This document shows positions 42,072 through 49,778 of a stretch of 55,903 nucleotides of DNA, piece after piece. Source of the DNA: a virus. The stretch lies in IMG/VR virus record IMGVR_UViG_3300023184_000159, positions 1 to 55,903 of that record, one strand, 5' to 3'. A model generated the notes under the pieces. The model had not been told where the DNA came from. It did no database searches and saw only the letters and a program-made list of their open reading frames with translations. The position numbers and the translations under genes are program-made. Position 1 is the first letter of the stretch, and each line of letters opens with the position of its first letter.

Positions 42072-43060
42072 GCTATATACCTCGCATTTAGTGGTTCTGC
42101 ATAACTTTGCACCTGTTCGCTGATCTTGTTTAGATCATATTCAGAGCATAGTTTGAGCAATCTTACTCCAACTTGTGGAATATTTTTTTCTGCTTGTGTA
42201 GCAGTATCTATTGTTTCTTTAATTAACTCTTTAATGTTATCTGGTTGTGCTGTTAAATCGCACAGTTGTACATTACGAGTGTAATCATCTAACACACGAT
42301 GTTCAATACCTTCGTGGTCAGACCAACGTTGCAACATGAGATTGTTCCAAGAATATCCTTTGCTTACTCTGTCAGCAAAGGCCTCACGGAGACCAACTTT
42401 ATTCTTTGTTCCTTTCTCACGTACTCCCGGATAAGCAGAGAAGATGTTGTCAGAGGTGTCTCCACGCATACACTTCTCAAAGAGTAACCATGCTGGGTCC
42501 GGTGCGCCTTTTGGCAAATTAGTTTTTTTATCTTTAACAGGCTTACCTTTTTCATCAAAGTATCCCTCGTGTGTAGTTGTAATCTGCATTACACCATTAT
42601 ATTGGCGAACATTGGGTGCAATAAGTTGTGCAAAATCCCCATCGGTTGAAACTACAATATGATTATCAGAAGGATGACTTTGTATCCAACCTGCAATTAA
42701 ATCATCTGCTTCAAGTTGTGGATGTTGCAATACGGTACAATTAGTTTTATTTGTAATATAATCTTTAAACTGATCAAACGTTTCCCAAAACACACGATCT
42801 TCTTCTGCTTCTCTTGGACTCTGAGCAGCACGGGCTTCTGTACGTTGCCGTTTGTAAGGAGCATATACATCTTTACGCCAGCTTCTACCTTCCAAAAAGA
42901 AGATAACATGATCGCCTTTAAAGTCACGCCATGCTTTGCGAACACTGCCTAATACAGTAGCAAGACTCATTCCAATCTTATCATTTAGATCACCACGAGT
43001 GGCGTGTCTTGCACGGAAGAATGTGTTTGCTGTATCTACAAGAATGTATGTTTTGTTCAT
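42068..43060 (-). CDS. rnh: RNase H / 5'-3' exonuclease (FEN-1 family)
   Basis: The 330-residue protein matches T4 RNase H (305), which removes RNA primers from lagging-strand fragments. It has the metal-binding acids of the FEN/PIN fold: ILVDTANTFFRA (D9), the helical-arch basic segment RKDVYAPYKRQR, LEADDLIAGW (two acids), STDGDFAQLI and GDTSDNI. A helix-hairpin-helix DNA-binding part follows (YPGVREKGTKNKVGL). Both ends overlap neighbouring genes by 1-4 bases. With gp43, the clamp and gp46/47 it forms the replication and repair set of this window. Confidence 0.93.
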   Translation of the reverse strand: MNKTYILVDTANTFFRARHATRGDLNDKIGMSLATVLGSVRKAWRDFKGDHVIFFLEGRSWRKDVYAPYKRQRTEARAAQSPREAEEDRVFWETFDQFKDYITNKTNCTVLQHPQLEADDLIAGWIQSHPSDNHIVVSTDGDFAQLIAPNVRQYNGVMQITTTHEGYFDEKGKPVKDKKTNLPKGAPDPAWLLFEKCMRGDTSDNIFSAYPGVREKGTKNKVGLREAFADRVSKGYSWNNLMLQRWSDHEGIEHRVLDDYTRNVQLCDLTAQPDNIKELIKETIDTATQAEKNIPQVGVRLLKLCSEYDLNKISEQVQSYAEPLNARYIA

Positions 43061-43473
43061 TAAGAAATTTCCGATCTACCGTCACCTAAATTATTAACAT
43101 TAATATAACCGCTGCCTCGACGATCCATATTTACACCTGACTCACTTCCAATATTTCGGCACAAGTCTTGAAACCAAAGATCAACTACTGATTCGTCTGT
43201 CTCGCCCTGATATCCTTCAGTTCTTAATTTTAACACAAAATATTCATTCCAGTCAAGTTCAAAGAAGCCATTGCGAATATTATCCTTATTAACATGAGTA
43301 TCCATAACTGCTACCCACGGTTCTTTTTTTTCTGTAGCAATTTCTTTTGCTGTTTTTTGTTTCTTTGCTCGTGGAACTTTGGGTAAAATAACTGGCTCGT
43401 TCTTAACTTCGGGTGTTTCTATAACTACTGGTTTGTCTACAATGCCTAATAAATTTTTAATAAACGTTTTCAT
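43060..43473 (-). CDS. Conserved T4-like phage protein of unknown function
   Basis: The 137-residue protein has a Val/Pro/Lys-rich linker (residues ~12-50) and a conserved core: EPWVAVMDTHVNKDNIRNGF, then ELDWNEYFVLKLRTEGY, ESVVDLWFQDLCRN and GSGYINVNNLGDGR. I recognise the core as a conserved cyanomyovirus hypothetical that sits next to RNase H. The many acidic and aromatic residues suggest protein-protein contacts. Function is unknown. Its stop shares a base with the RNase H ATG, so translation is coupled. Confidence 0.63.
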   Translation of the reverse strand: MKTFIKNLLGIVDKPVVIETPEVKNEPVILPKVPRAKKQKTAKEIATEKKEPWVAVMDTHVNKDNIRNGFFELDWNEYFVLKLRTEGYQGETDESVVDLWFQDLCRNIGSESGVNMDRRGSGYINVNNLGDGRSEIS

Positions 43474-43501
43474 TTTTTTCTCTTTAGATTATGTATAAAA
43501 G

Positions 43502-43672
43502 CTACCTAAATATTGCGTAAATAATGGTTACTATTATTATACAAACAATTATAAGTATTTCGGTTTCTGTTTTAAATATAGGAGTAGTAGGTTGATAATA
43601 TGATGTACAATGAGGACATCTTGTTGCAAGATAATCCATTTGATTCAAACAACTTGGACATGTTTTAGACAT
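43502..43672 (-). CDS. 56-residue zinc-ribbon protein with one membrane helix
   Basis: This short gene fills most of the gap between the QueE-like gene and the gene ending at 43060. The ATG at 43672 follows 13 bases after the QueE stop. The N-terminus has two Cys pairs, CPSC and CPHC (C5, C8, C19, C22), spaced as in a zinc ribbon. After a polar linker comes one hydrophobic helix (about residues 39-54, ILIIVCIIIVTIIYAIF) and the chain ends in Arg. The likely form is a membrane-anchored cytoplasmic zinc ribbon. Similar ribbon-plus-helix microproteins occur in bacteria, but I know no function for this one. Confidence 0.7.
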   Translation of the reverse strand: MSKTCPSCLNQMDYLATRCPHCTSYYQPTTPIFKTETEILIIVCIIIVTIIYAIFR

Positions 43673-43685
43673 ATATATTCTTTAA

Positions 43686-44549
43686 TTAAGTTCCCCACTC
43701 GTTTTTAAAGAGTGGTACCTGCAATCTATCACTATATCTCAATCCATGTTTCATTGCTAACAATGCTACATTCTTATTATTCATTGCATACACACTTTCA
43801 ATACCACCCACTGGCATTAGATATATGTGTCCTAAAAATCCTGCTGTTCGATATGCAGCAATAGCACATTCAGCATCTGCAAAGTCTTGCTCTGTAGCAA
43901 TAACAAACTTCAAATATGCTGTACCATATTCTTCATACTCACAAACACGTTCTGGTTTAATAGCATCATTCCATGGCTCACCACTGCAAGGCAATTTAGC
44001 ACTGACACTAAATGTAACTTCTCTATAGAAATCAACATCATCATGATATTTCCAGGTATGTAAGTATTGTTTGAATTCTTTTGTTAAATTCATTGTGCCA
44101 TTAGTTTCAAATGTGATTTCTTTAAGATTTTTCATCTTAGGATGTTTCAACAAATCTGGATATTGTTTTTGCCAACCCAACAACGGCTCGCCACCAGTGA
44201 TAACAAGATGCTCATCACGCCACTCACCATGCGGAAGTATTTCCATAATGCGTTCTACAATTGCATCTGTGGTTAGTAGTGGGCTGTAGTCTTTAAAACG
44301 TGGATCCCAACTTGCGTAACTATCACAACCTGTGCTTACTAATGGTAAATCTTTATATGCACCAAAAGGCATTTGTGCATCTTGTATTGCAATTGTCTCA
44401 ACCTCTGTGCTTAGTTCGCCACGCGGCATACCAAAGCCAGCACAGCGGAAATTACAGCCGAAAGTTCTAAGGAACACACTGGGCACTCCCATATAACGTC
44501 CTTCACCTTGGATACTATAAAATAATTCTGCTATTTTAATCTTTGACAT
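43686..44549 (-). CDS. queE: QueE-like 7-carboxy-7-deazaguanine synthase (radical SAM)
   Basis: The start at 44549 gives 287 residues and has AAAGG 5 bases upstream. The enzyme converts carboxy-tetrahydropterin to 7-carboxy-7-deazaguanine. Visible features are IAELFYSIQGEGRYMG at the N-terminus, diagnostic for QueE, the start of an iron-sulfur motif GCNFRC (C32, C36), and a third Cys in STGC (C75). Also present are GGEPLLGW (119-126) and FETNGTM. The cluster-binding cysteines are spaced C-x3-C-x38-C, with a ~38-residue insertion where bacterial QueE has only a few residues. Its first 14 bases overlap the GalE-like gene. With the DpdA-like and T-fold genes nearby it probably feeds DNA modification. 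Confidence 0.88.
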   Translation of the reverse strand: MSKIKIAELFYSIQGEGRYMGVPSVFLRTFGCNFRCAGFGMPRGELSTEVETIAIQDAQMPFGAYKDLPLVSTGCDSYASWDPRFKDYSPLLTTDAIVERIMEILPHGEWRDEHLVITGGEPLLGWQKQYPDLLKHPKMKNLKEITFETNGTMNLTKEFKQYLHTWKYHDDVDFYREVTFSVSAKLPCSGEPWNDAIKPERVCEYEEYGTAYLKFVIATEQDFADAECAIAAYRTAGFLGHIYLMPVGGIESVYAMNNKNVALLAMKHGLRYSDRLQVPLFKNEWGT

Positions 44550-45552
44550 TTTCAACCTTTATAATTTTAAGATTAGTTTTTTCCATCCACTCAAGAGTAG
44601 TTGATACAATGGTTTCTAATTGACTATATTTAGGCCGCCATTGAGTATGTGACATAAATTTATTTGGATCTGCAATCAATTCATCCGGATCGCCAAATCT
44701 TCTTGGACCTAATTCATAATCAACATCTAGTCCAGTGGCAGCTTCTACTGCTTTGACTATTTCTAGATTACTAATACCTTGACCTGTTCCTAGATTATAC
44801 GCTTTAAATGTACCACGGTCAAGTGTTTCAGCAAGATCTACTGCTTGTACGTGAGCACTAGCAATATCCGATACATGCAAATAATCTCTCACGCATGTTC
44901 CGTCTATTGTAGAAAAATCATTACCGTTTATAGTAAGTGTTCTTCTCTCTAAAACACTTTGTACAACTCTAGGAACTAAATGAGTATCGTCCCAATTGTT
45001 ACCTAGATCGCTATCTGGGTCGCATCCACAAGCATTAAAATATCTTAGTGCAATACCTTTAAATCTGTGTGCATGTGCGTGACTTTCAATTACATATTCA
45101 CACATTTTCTTACTATGGCCATATGGACTTACAGGTATACCTTGTGCAGATTCAGTGATAGGAACAAGGCAGTCGTTGCCATAAGTTGCTGCACTACTAC
45201 TAAAGATGATTGTACCTTTCCATCCTAGTGTAGCTAACTCATCTAACATACGATTAGTTTTTGCAACATTATTATCGTAATATTCACCGGGATTGGCAAT
45301 GCTTGGTCCAACTAAACTAGTACCAGCAATATGTATGATTGTGTCTACTTTGTTTATATTAGCAGCCGTTGCAGTGATGTTTACAAAGTCGTCAATTATC
45401 AATTCATTAACAAACATAGAAGCATCTGGAATAGTCCATGTACGGTCAATGCCGATTACATAATAGCCAGCTTGCTGAAAGGCCTTAGCGGTATGACTAC
45501 CAATAAAGCCCATCGCACCTGTTATAATTACTCGTTTAGTATTTTGATTCAC
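44536..45552 (-). CDS. galE: NAD-dependent sugar epimerase, GalE-like
   Basis: The 338-residue protein has a Rossmann NAD site TGAMGFIGSH (residues 11-20), Ser-rich SSSAATYG (118-125), the catalytic pair in YGHSK (Y144, K148), and later motifs RYFNACG, RDYLHVSDIA and YNLGTG. These match UDP-glucose 4-epimerases, which interconvert UDP-glucose and UDP-galactose; related sugar substrates are possible. The start is GTG, with AGGAAA upstream. It overlaps the glycosyltransferase gene by 17 bases and the QueE gene by 14, a tight coupling of a sugar-nucleotide enzyme to the transferase and the base-modification enzyme. Confidence 0.9.
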   Translation of the reverse strand: MNQNTKRVIITGAMGFIGSHTAKAFQQAGYYVIGIDRTWTIPDASMFVNELIIDDFVNITATAANINKVDTIIHIAGTSLVGPSIANPGEYYDNNVAKTNRMLDELATLGWKGTIIFSSSAATYGNDCLVPITESAQGIPVSPYGHSKKMCEYVIESHAHAHRFKGIALRYFNACGCDPDSDLGNNWDDTHLVPRVVQSVLERRTLTINGNDFSTIDGTCVRDYLHVSDIASAHVQAVDLAETLDRGTFKAYNLGTGQGISNLEIVKAVEAATGLDVDYELGPRRFGDPDELIADPNKFMSHTQWRPKYSQLETIVSTTLEWMEKTNLKIIKVENVKD

Positions 45553-46711
45553 GAGTATATTTCCTGTAATCAGTACTCATACGCAACCATTCTTCGCCTT
45601 GCCCTTCTAGAATATTGCAAATACGATCAATAGTGCCATCATTGTAATCGCTTATTCTTCCTATGTTTTTATGCGGCTCTTGTAGTAATCTACGCAACTT
45701 ACCAATAGCATTATCAATAGACCAAGGGATATACAAACGGTCAGGATCGTTAGCGAAAGTTTCAGGAAAACTACGATATGCAGGATACAACACATTGCAG
45801 CCAAGAGCATCTGCTTCACTGACCGTATTCGAAACCCAATCTTGTAAAGCGCAATTGAACACAACACGAGATTTATTAACAATATTATAATAATCATTCT
45901 TTTCTAAATCCTCATAGATTTTCAACAACCCACGTGATTGCATGTCACGAGTTCGTTGCATATAACTGTCGCTATTGGATTTTAATTTGCCGCCACTACA
46001 TACACAGAATTCAACATCTGTATCTGGATTCTCTTTAAACCATTGTTCAATGAGGTCCATATAGAAATCAGGTTGTTTCTCCTGATCCCAACGTGCAGAA
46101 AATACCACACGATTCTTGCGTTCATTGAATGGCTTAATGCTTGTAACACGACCTTGTACTTCACTCTTGCCGAATGCTAATCCACTGATATTGTAGATTG
46201 GAGCCCGCCAACCTGCAATCTTCATATGCATTACCATTTCTTCGTTAGTTGCTAGTACACCATCTACGAACGAATCAACCATCTTTTCATAATGACCCAT
46301 GAACTCTTGCATATTCCACACATGAACAAAATCGTCAGGATCAATAGACTGGGCAAGACAGCGAACAAAAATACGAGGCCGGTGGCTGCTATCGATTTGC
46401 TTGAGGATATAAGGTAAGCTCTCGATACCGGGTTGAAACATGTCCTCAAAGTAGACAACATCTTCATTGTTTAATTCTCCTGCTTTCATCATACGTATCA
46501 AGTTCATAAGTTGGCTCATACCAAAGTATGTGCGTCCATGTGCATCTAGTACCTGACCGGTTACAATTGCTTGATCATTGCTGAGTGTTTCGCCAGGCAC
46601 AACAACATAGTTAATACCACGACGATCAAATACAGCAGTATTCCAATCTTGCAATTGATATGTATATCGGGCGACATATTTTTCTAGCCCCATATAGTAT
46701 AATTTACGCAT
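45536..46711 (-). CDS. GT-B-fold glycosyltransferase
   Basis: The 391-residue protein has the two-domain layout of GT-B enzymes. The C-terminal domain begins NRVVFSARWDQEKQPDF, a nucleotide-sugar-binding start, and ends with NKSRVVFNCALQDWVSNTVS, then EADALGCNVLYPAYRSFPE. The Glu in SEADALG is the conserved acid that holds the sugar nucleotide in GT4-like enzymes. Similar glycosyltransferases occur in cyanomyoviruses, with unknown acceptors. The overlap with GalE, and the place inside the deazaguanine cluster, make a modified DNA base or a virion protein candidate acceptors. No signal peptide or membrane helix is seen. Confidence 0.8.
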   Translation of the reverse strand: MRKLYYMGLEKYVARYTYQLQDWNTAVFDRRGINYVVVPGETLSNDQAIVTGQVLDAHGRTYFGMSQLMNLIRMMKAGELNNEDVVYFEDMFQPGIESLPYILKQIDSSHRPRIFVRCLAQSIDPDDFVHVWNMQEFMGHYEKMVDSFVDGVLATNEEMVMHMKIAGWRAPIYNISGLAFGKSEVQGRVTSIKPFNERKNRVVFSARWDQEKQPDFYMDLIEQWFKENPDTDVEFCVCSGGKLKSNSDSYMQRTRDMQSRGLLKIYEDLEKNDYYNIVNKSRVVFNCALQDWVSNTVSEADALGCNVLYPAYRSFPETFANDPDRLYIPWSIDNAIGKLRRLLQEPHKNIGRISDYNDGTIDRICNILEGQGEEWLRMSTDYRKYTRESKY

Positions 46712-46947
46712 TATTGTTCCTGATATTCACGACTAGGCTTGTTTGATGCCTCGCGACGTGCCTTACGTTGCAAATACTCTTGCTCTTGTTGGAACCTGCG
46801 ATAGTCATTAGAACGATAAAGATCTTTCTCGCTGTATGGAAGAAGATTAAATCTGCAATGATCTAACCAAGCATCAAGATCATCAAAGATCCGAGATACT
46901 TCGGGTTTCATTTTAAGAGTTTTTTGAATATAATTTGGCTGTGCCAT
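46711..46947 (-). CDS. Conserved small charged phage protein
   Basis: The 78-residue protein is highly charged and probably all helical. It has an N-terminal IQKTLKMKPEVSRIFDDLDA, a middle WLDHCRFNLLPY, and a C-terminal Arg/Gln/Glu helix (SNDYRRFQQEQEYLQRKARR). I recognise it loosely as a conserved small gene of cyanomyovirus-like phages. Function is unknown. Its stop shares a base with the glycosyltransferase ATG, so the two are made together; a helper role for the transferase is possible but not shown. Confidence 0.55.
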   Translation of the reverse strand: MAQPNYIQKTLKMKPEVSRIFDDLDAWLDHCRFNLLPYSEKDLYRSNDYRRFQQEQEYLQRKARREASNKPSREYQEQ

Positions 46948-46963
46948 TTAAGTTTTCCTATTA

Positions 46964-47347
46964 TTAGGGTTGATTAAAAAAAGTAAGTGTAGCACCATTC
47001 TCGCCGTCTTCACTTACGTCTATGATGGTCTGACGACCAGGATACCTTGCAGTGATTGTCGTGTTAAGTTCACGAGCAATCATTTCACAAGATTTGTGGT
47101 TGAGTTCAAGAATGCCATCATTGTAGCACTTCTCAAGCCAACGCTTAAACTGAATAAATTCAATATCGCGGTCATCTTGGAAGACCTGGATAAAAACTTT
47201 AAAGTGGAAAATATGTCGATGTGGTGTTCCAAGGAAACTAACATCATATTCATCGCCTGTGGCTAACTTAGGATCAGTTGCGGCTGCGGGATACATGTGG
47301 ATACCTTCTTTACGGAAGGTAACCCAGATCATTGATAATTCTTTCAT
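46964..47347 (-). CDS. Probable T-fold protein, QueD/6-pyruvoyl-tetrahydropterin-synthase-like
   Basis: The 127-residue protein is a conserved cyanomyovirus-type hypothetical whose motif order matches the QueD/PTPS T-fold. There is a His near the N-terminus (H17), a His pair PHRHIFHFKVFIQV (H43, H45) at the place of HGHxY, DDRDIEFIQFKRWLE at the place of MVxDFxxLK, LNHKSCEMIARELN at the place of LNxxxPTxEN, and VSEDGENGATL at the place of the VxExxxxxA strand. The three His could bind zinc. QueD makes carboxy-tetrahydropterin, the substrate of QueE, which is encoded nearby. The match is by pattern and needs a profile or structure test. It overlaps the next gene by 4 bases. Confidence 0.55.
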   Translation of the reverse strand: MKELSMIWVTFRKEGIHMYPAAATDPKLATGDEYDVSFLGTPHRHIFHFKVFIQVFQDDRDIEFIQFKRWLEKCYNDGILELNHKSCEMIARELNTTITARYPGRQTIIDVSEDGENGATLTFFNQP

Positions 47348-47853
47348 GTAATTACTTCGTCTTTGGTATATTGAGACCAGTCTGTAAAGGTCTCACGAGT
47401 TAATAAATTGTGTAGGCTGTGACACCACACACCGGGGTTAGTTGACTTGAAGTCTTTGTCATCTATTTTAATTATAGCATTATAACCTAGTTGTTGTAAA
47501 TAGGGCAGTTTCACCGAAATCATTGGAATAAAATTATGATACTCAGTGAATCCACCTTCTAACATGCCTTCAACGCATTTAACATCTATGTCCAATGTAC
47601 ATTGATAATCTCTTAGAAGGAAATATTTTAACATTTTTTCCCACGGCATCCACCCATCGGCATCGTTTATGTCTAGATTAGGGAAACTTTGATTAGCACC
47701 AAAATAGATATGCTCGCAGCCTTGTAAATTGGCAGCAATATCATCTACACTTTGTACACCTACAACAAATAAAGTTTTCTTACCATATGCAGGAGTATGT
47801 TCTACTTCTGTACCATGAAAGAAATTAATATTATCGTGTCCGTCTCTAATCAT
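47344..47853 (-). CDS. Conserved protein between DpdA-like and T-fold genes
   Basis: The 169-residue protein resembles a conserved cyanomyovirus hypothetical. Its parts are an N-terminal FFHGTEVEHTPAYGKKTLFV, a Rossmann-like strand-turn-helix VVGVQSVDDIAAN, IYFGANQSFPN, an acidic WMPWEKMLKYFLLRDYQCTL, and a C-terminal IIKIDDKDFKSTNPGVW with SLHNLLTRETFTDW. The IDDKDF segment could bind metal. It starts one base after the DpdA-like stop and overlaps the T-fold gene by 4 bases, so it is bound into the modification cluster. Function is unknown; an accessory or partner for DpdA is one possibility. Confidence 0.6.
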   Translation of the reverse strand: MIRDGHDNINFFHGTEVEHTPAYGKKTLFVVGVQSVDDIAANLQGCEHIYFGANQSFPNLDINDADGWMPWEKMLKYFLLRDYQCTLDIDVKCVEGMLEGGFTEYHNFIPMISVKLPYLQQLGYNAIIKIDDKDFKSTNPGVWCHSLHNLLTRETFTDWSQYTKDEVIT

Positions 47854-47854
47854 A

Positions 47855-49411
47855 TTATTCTCCTAGATCATCACTTAATTTTTGCAATGCAGCATCGTTA
47901 GCATCTGAAAGATCAATCTCATCTGCACGAGTAACTTCTTCTACATCAAACAAACCGCCAAACAGATTATCATTCTGTCCGTTAGTTGTATTACGAGCAC
48001 CCGCAATACTGATTAAGAATGCTTTAGCAGTTGGATGCTCTAACATCTCCATGGCCTCTGTTAATGTTTTAGTATTAAATAATTCTTCAACAAAGCGATC
48101 GAAATACAATACATTACGTGGAACCCATTCGCTGAACTGATCGCTGGCAAGTTCTTTAGAGTTAAGTTTTTTCCATGAACGCCAGTCAGGTTTAAATCTT
48201 GCACTTTCGATATCGGCATAATGATTAGCACGTTGTACTGCTTCAATATGACATTGTACATTATGTGCCATATACAATGAATAAGCAAAACTATCCCAAG
48301 AAGTTTTACCTTCTTTCTTAATTTTGTTCAACATACCCGGAGCATAATGACAAATGTCGCCCATTACAAGTCTGCGGCCGATCTCCGATTCGAATGGGAA
48401 TGGGATATCGCTTCCTGCAAGTGCTTTGTTGTCTGGGGCTTTTTCCATAACAACACTGAACTTTTTCGAAGTGTGGATTGCGTTTGTGTAAACGAGTCCG
48501 TGTGCTGTTGCGACAAACGGTGAGGCGCAGTCAAAAGATATGGTAATTTCTTCATTAATATGTTTCCTGAGTTGTCGTTGAATTGAAGTTAGATAGCAAG
48601 CCCAATCTAACTGTGCTGTACCCAAGAAGTGGATCCAGTTCTTGCCTGTGAGCATGCCTTCCTCTCGCATGATCATCAAACGCTTTAAAGTAATGTCCAT
48701 CTTACTCATATTGACACCACCCATTGCCCAACCCTCTGCTGCTTTATCTCCCCATACAGCAGGGTCACTATATTCTTTAACACCTTCATACCAAGACTGT
48801 GCGCTATGCCAATCACTGCCTTGTAAAACATTTAACCATTTAGTCTTACCTAACCGATTCTTTAAAAAGTAATCGTTATTGAACCGAGTCTTTTGTAAAC
48901 AATCTTCTGGGCTTGTTAAACCAGTACGAGGTTGATTGTTCTTATCACAGGCCCAGATAGGAACGTCCAACATCATTGACCAATCAGCGGTTAGTTCTAA
49001 CCAAGCAATAATGTCATCACGAGTTTTGTTAGCTGCTTTACCTTCAAAGTCCAACCAATCAAACTTTAGAATACCTTTACCAATTTGGTATCCGCCTGAG
49101 TCACCTAAGATCATAGTGTTAGCATGATCACGATCTTGGATCATACTTTCTTGTACCAAACTTTTTTGAATATCTAATTGTGCGTGACCTGCTGAATATA
49201 GACCATACTTGTAAGTAAAGTATCCTTGCTCAGCATTAAGAAAGTTCATACCTTCAATACCGCGATCAAATCCTTTAGGAATACGACCCTTAGGTACAAA
49301 GTCACCTAATCGTTGTTTGGCAACATAGGTGCTGTAAAAACTGCTGATTGCTGGCAAATATACAGCATAATCTCTTTGGAATGGTGATAGGTTAACTGGT
49401 GAATTACTCAT
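47855..49411 (-). CDS. dpdA: DpdA-like TGT-family DNA deazaguanine transglycosylase
   Basis: The 518-residue protein has the tRNA-guanine transglycosylase signature in altered form: LGDSGGYQ (D104) for the DSGGFQ that holds the base, WAMGGVNMSK at the place of the GG substrate loop, HFLGTAQ for the LMGVGT strand, and ISFDCASPF with D294 in the position of the catalytic Asp of TGT. I do not see the CxCxxC zinc motif of bacterial TGT. Phage DpdA enzymes of this type exchange guanine in DNA for 7-deazaguanines and protect it from restriction. The nearby QueE and T-fold genes fit that role. The C-terminal ~150 residues are helical and specific to this group. Confidence 0.75.
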   Translation of the reverse strand: MSNSPVNLSPFQRDYAVYLPAISSFYSTYVAKQRLGDFVPKGRIPKGFDRGIEGMNFLNAEQGYFTYKYGLYSAGHAQLDIQKSLVQESMIQDRDHANTMILGDSGGYQIGKGILKFDWLDFEGKAANKTRDDIIAWLELTADWSMMLDVPIWACDKNNQPRTGLTSPEDCLQKTRFNNDYFLKNRLGKTKWLNVLQGSDWHSAQSWYEGVKEYSDPAVWGDKAAEGWAMGGVNMSKMDITLKRLMIMREEGMLTGKNWIHFLGTAQLDWACYLTSIQRQLRKHINEEITISFDCASPFVATAHGLVYTNAIHTSKKFSVVMEKAPDNKALAGSDIPFPFESEIGRRLVMGDICHYAPGMLNKIKKEGKTSWDSFAYSLYMAHNVQCHIEAVQRANHYADIESARFKPDWRSWKKLNSKELASDQFSEWVPRNVLYFDRFVEELFNTKTLTEAMEMLEHPTAKAFLISIAGARNTTNGQNDNLFGGLFDVEEVTRADEIDLSDANDAALQKLSDDLGE

Positions 49412-49778
49412 CTTGACTTAATATCTCTGTTATTTTTAATTGTTCTTCTGCTCGAGCAAGTTCTTTTTTAGCACGATTTACATTTTGTCTAGCAATTTTA
49501 ACAGCAGGATTATCGTTAGGCAATGATAAAAGAACTTCTTCTTCCATCTTTTTCTTTCTTGCCCACTCTAATAATTCTAAAGTATATCCGTCTAATGTAG
49601 CAGTTGCATAACTAGACGGCACTTTCATCCAACCAGTACCACCAAACACTTGTAAATCTGTACCCCATACACGAATCATACCTTGCATGGGAATTTCCGT
49701 ATTCATATTAATGTAAGGTACACTGGTGTCCCCACCTGTTATCTTAATACCTACACCGCCTGCTAGACCTTTTATCAT
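49404..49778 (-). CDS. Conserved T4-like phage protein of unknown function
   Basis: The 124-residue protein has a beta-rich first half (GGVGIKITGGDTSVPYINMN, then NTEIPMQGMIRVWGTDLQVF and WMKVPSSYATATLDG) and a second half that is one long charged helix with a coiled-coil look (LELLEWARKKKMEEEVLL to KKELARAEEQLK). I recognise it as a conserved cyanomyovirus hypothetical next to DNA polymerase. The beta half resembles small virion-like domains, but its location among replication genes is against a structural role. It overlaps the clamp-like gene by 4 bases and the DpdA-like gene by 8. Confidence 0.58.
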   Translation of the reverse strand: MIKGLAGGVGIKITGGDTSVPYINMNTEIPMQGMIRVWGTDLQVFGGTGWMKVPSSYATATLDGYTLELLEWARKKKMEEEVLLSLPNDNPAVKIARQNVNRAKKELARAEEQLKITEILSQDE

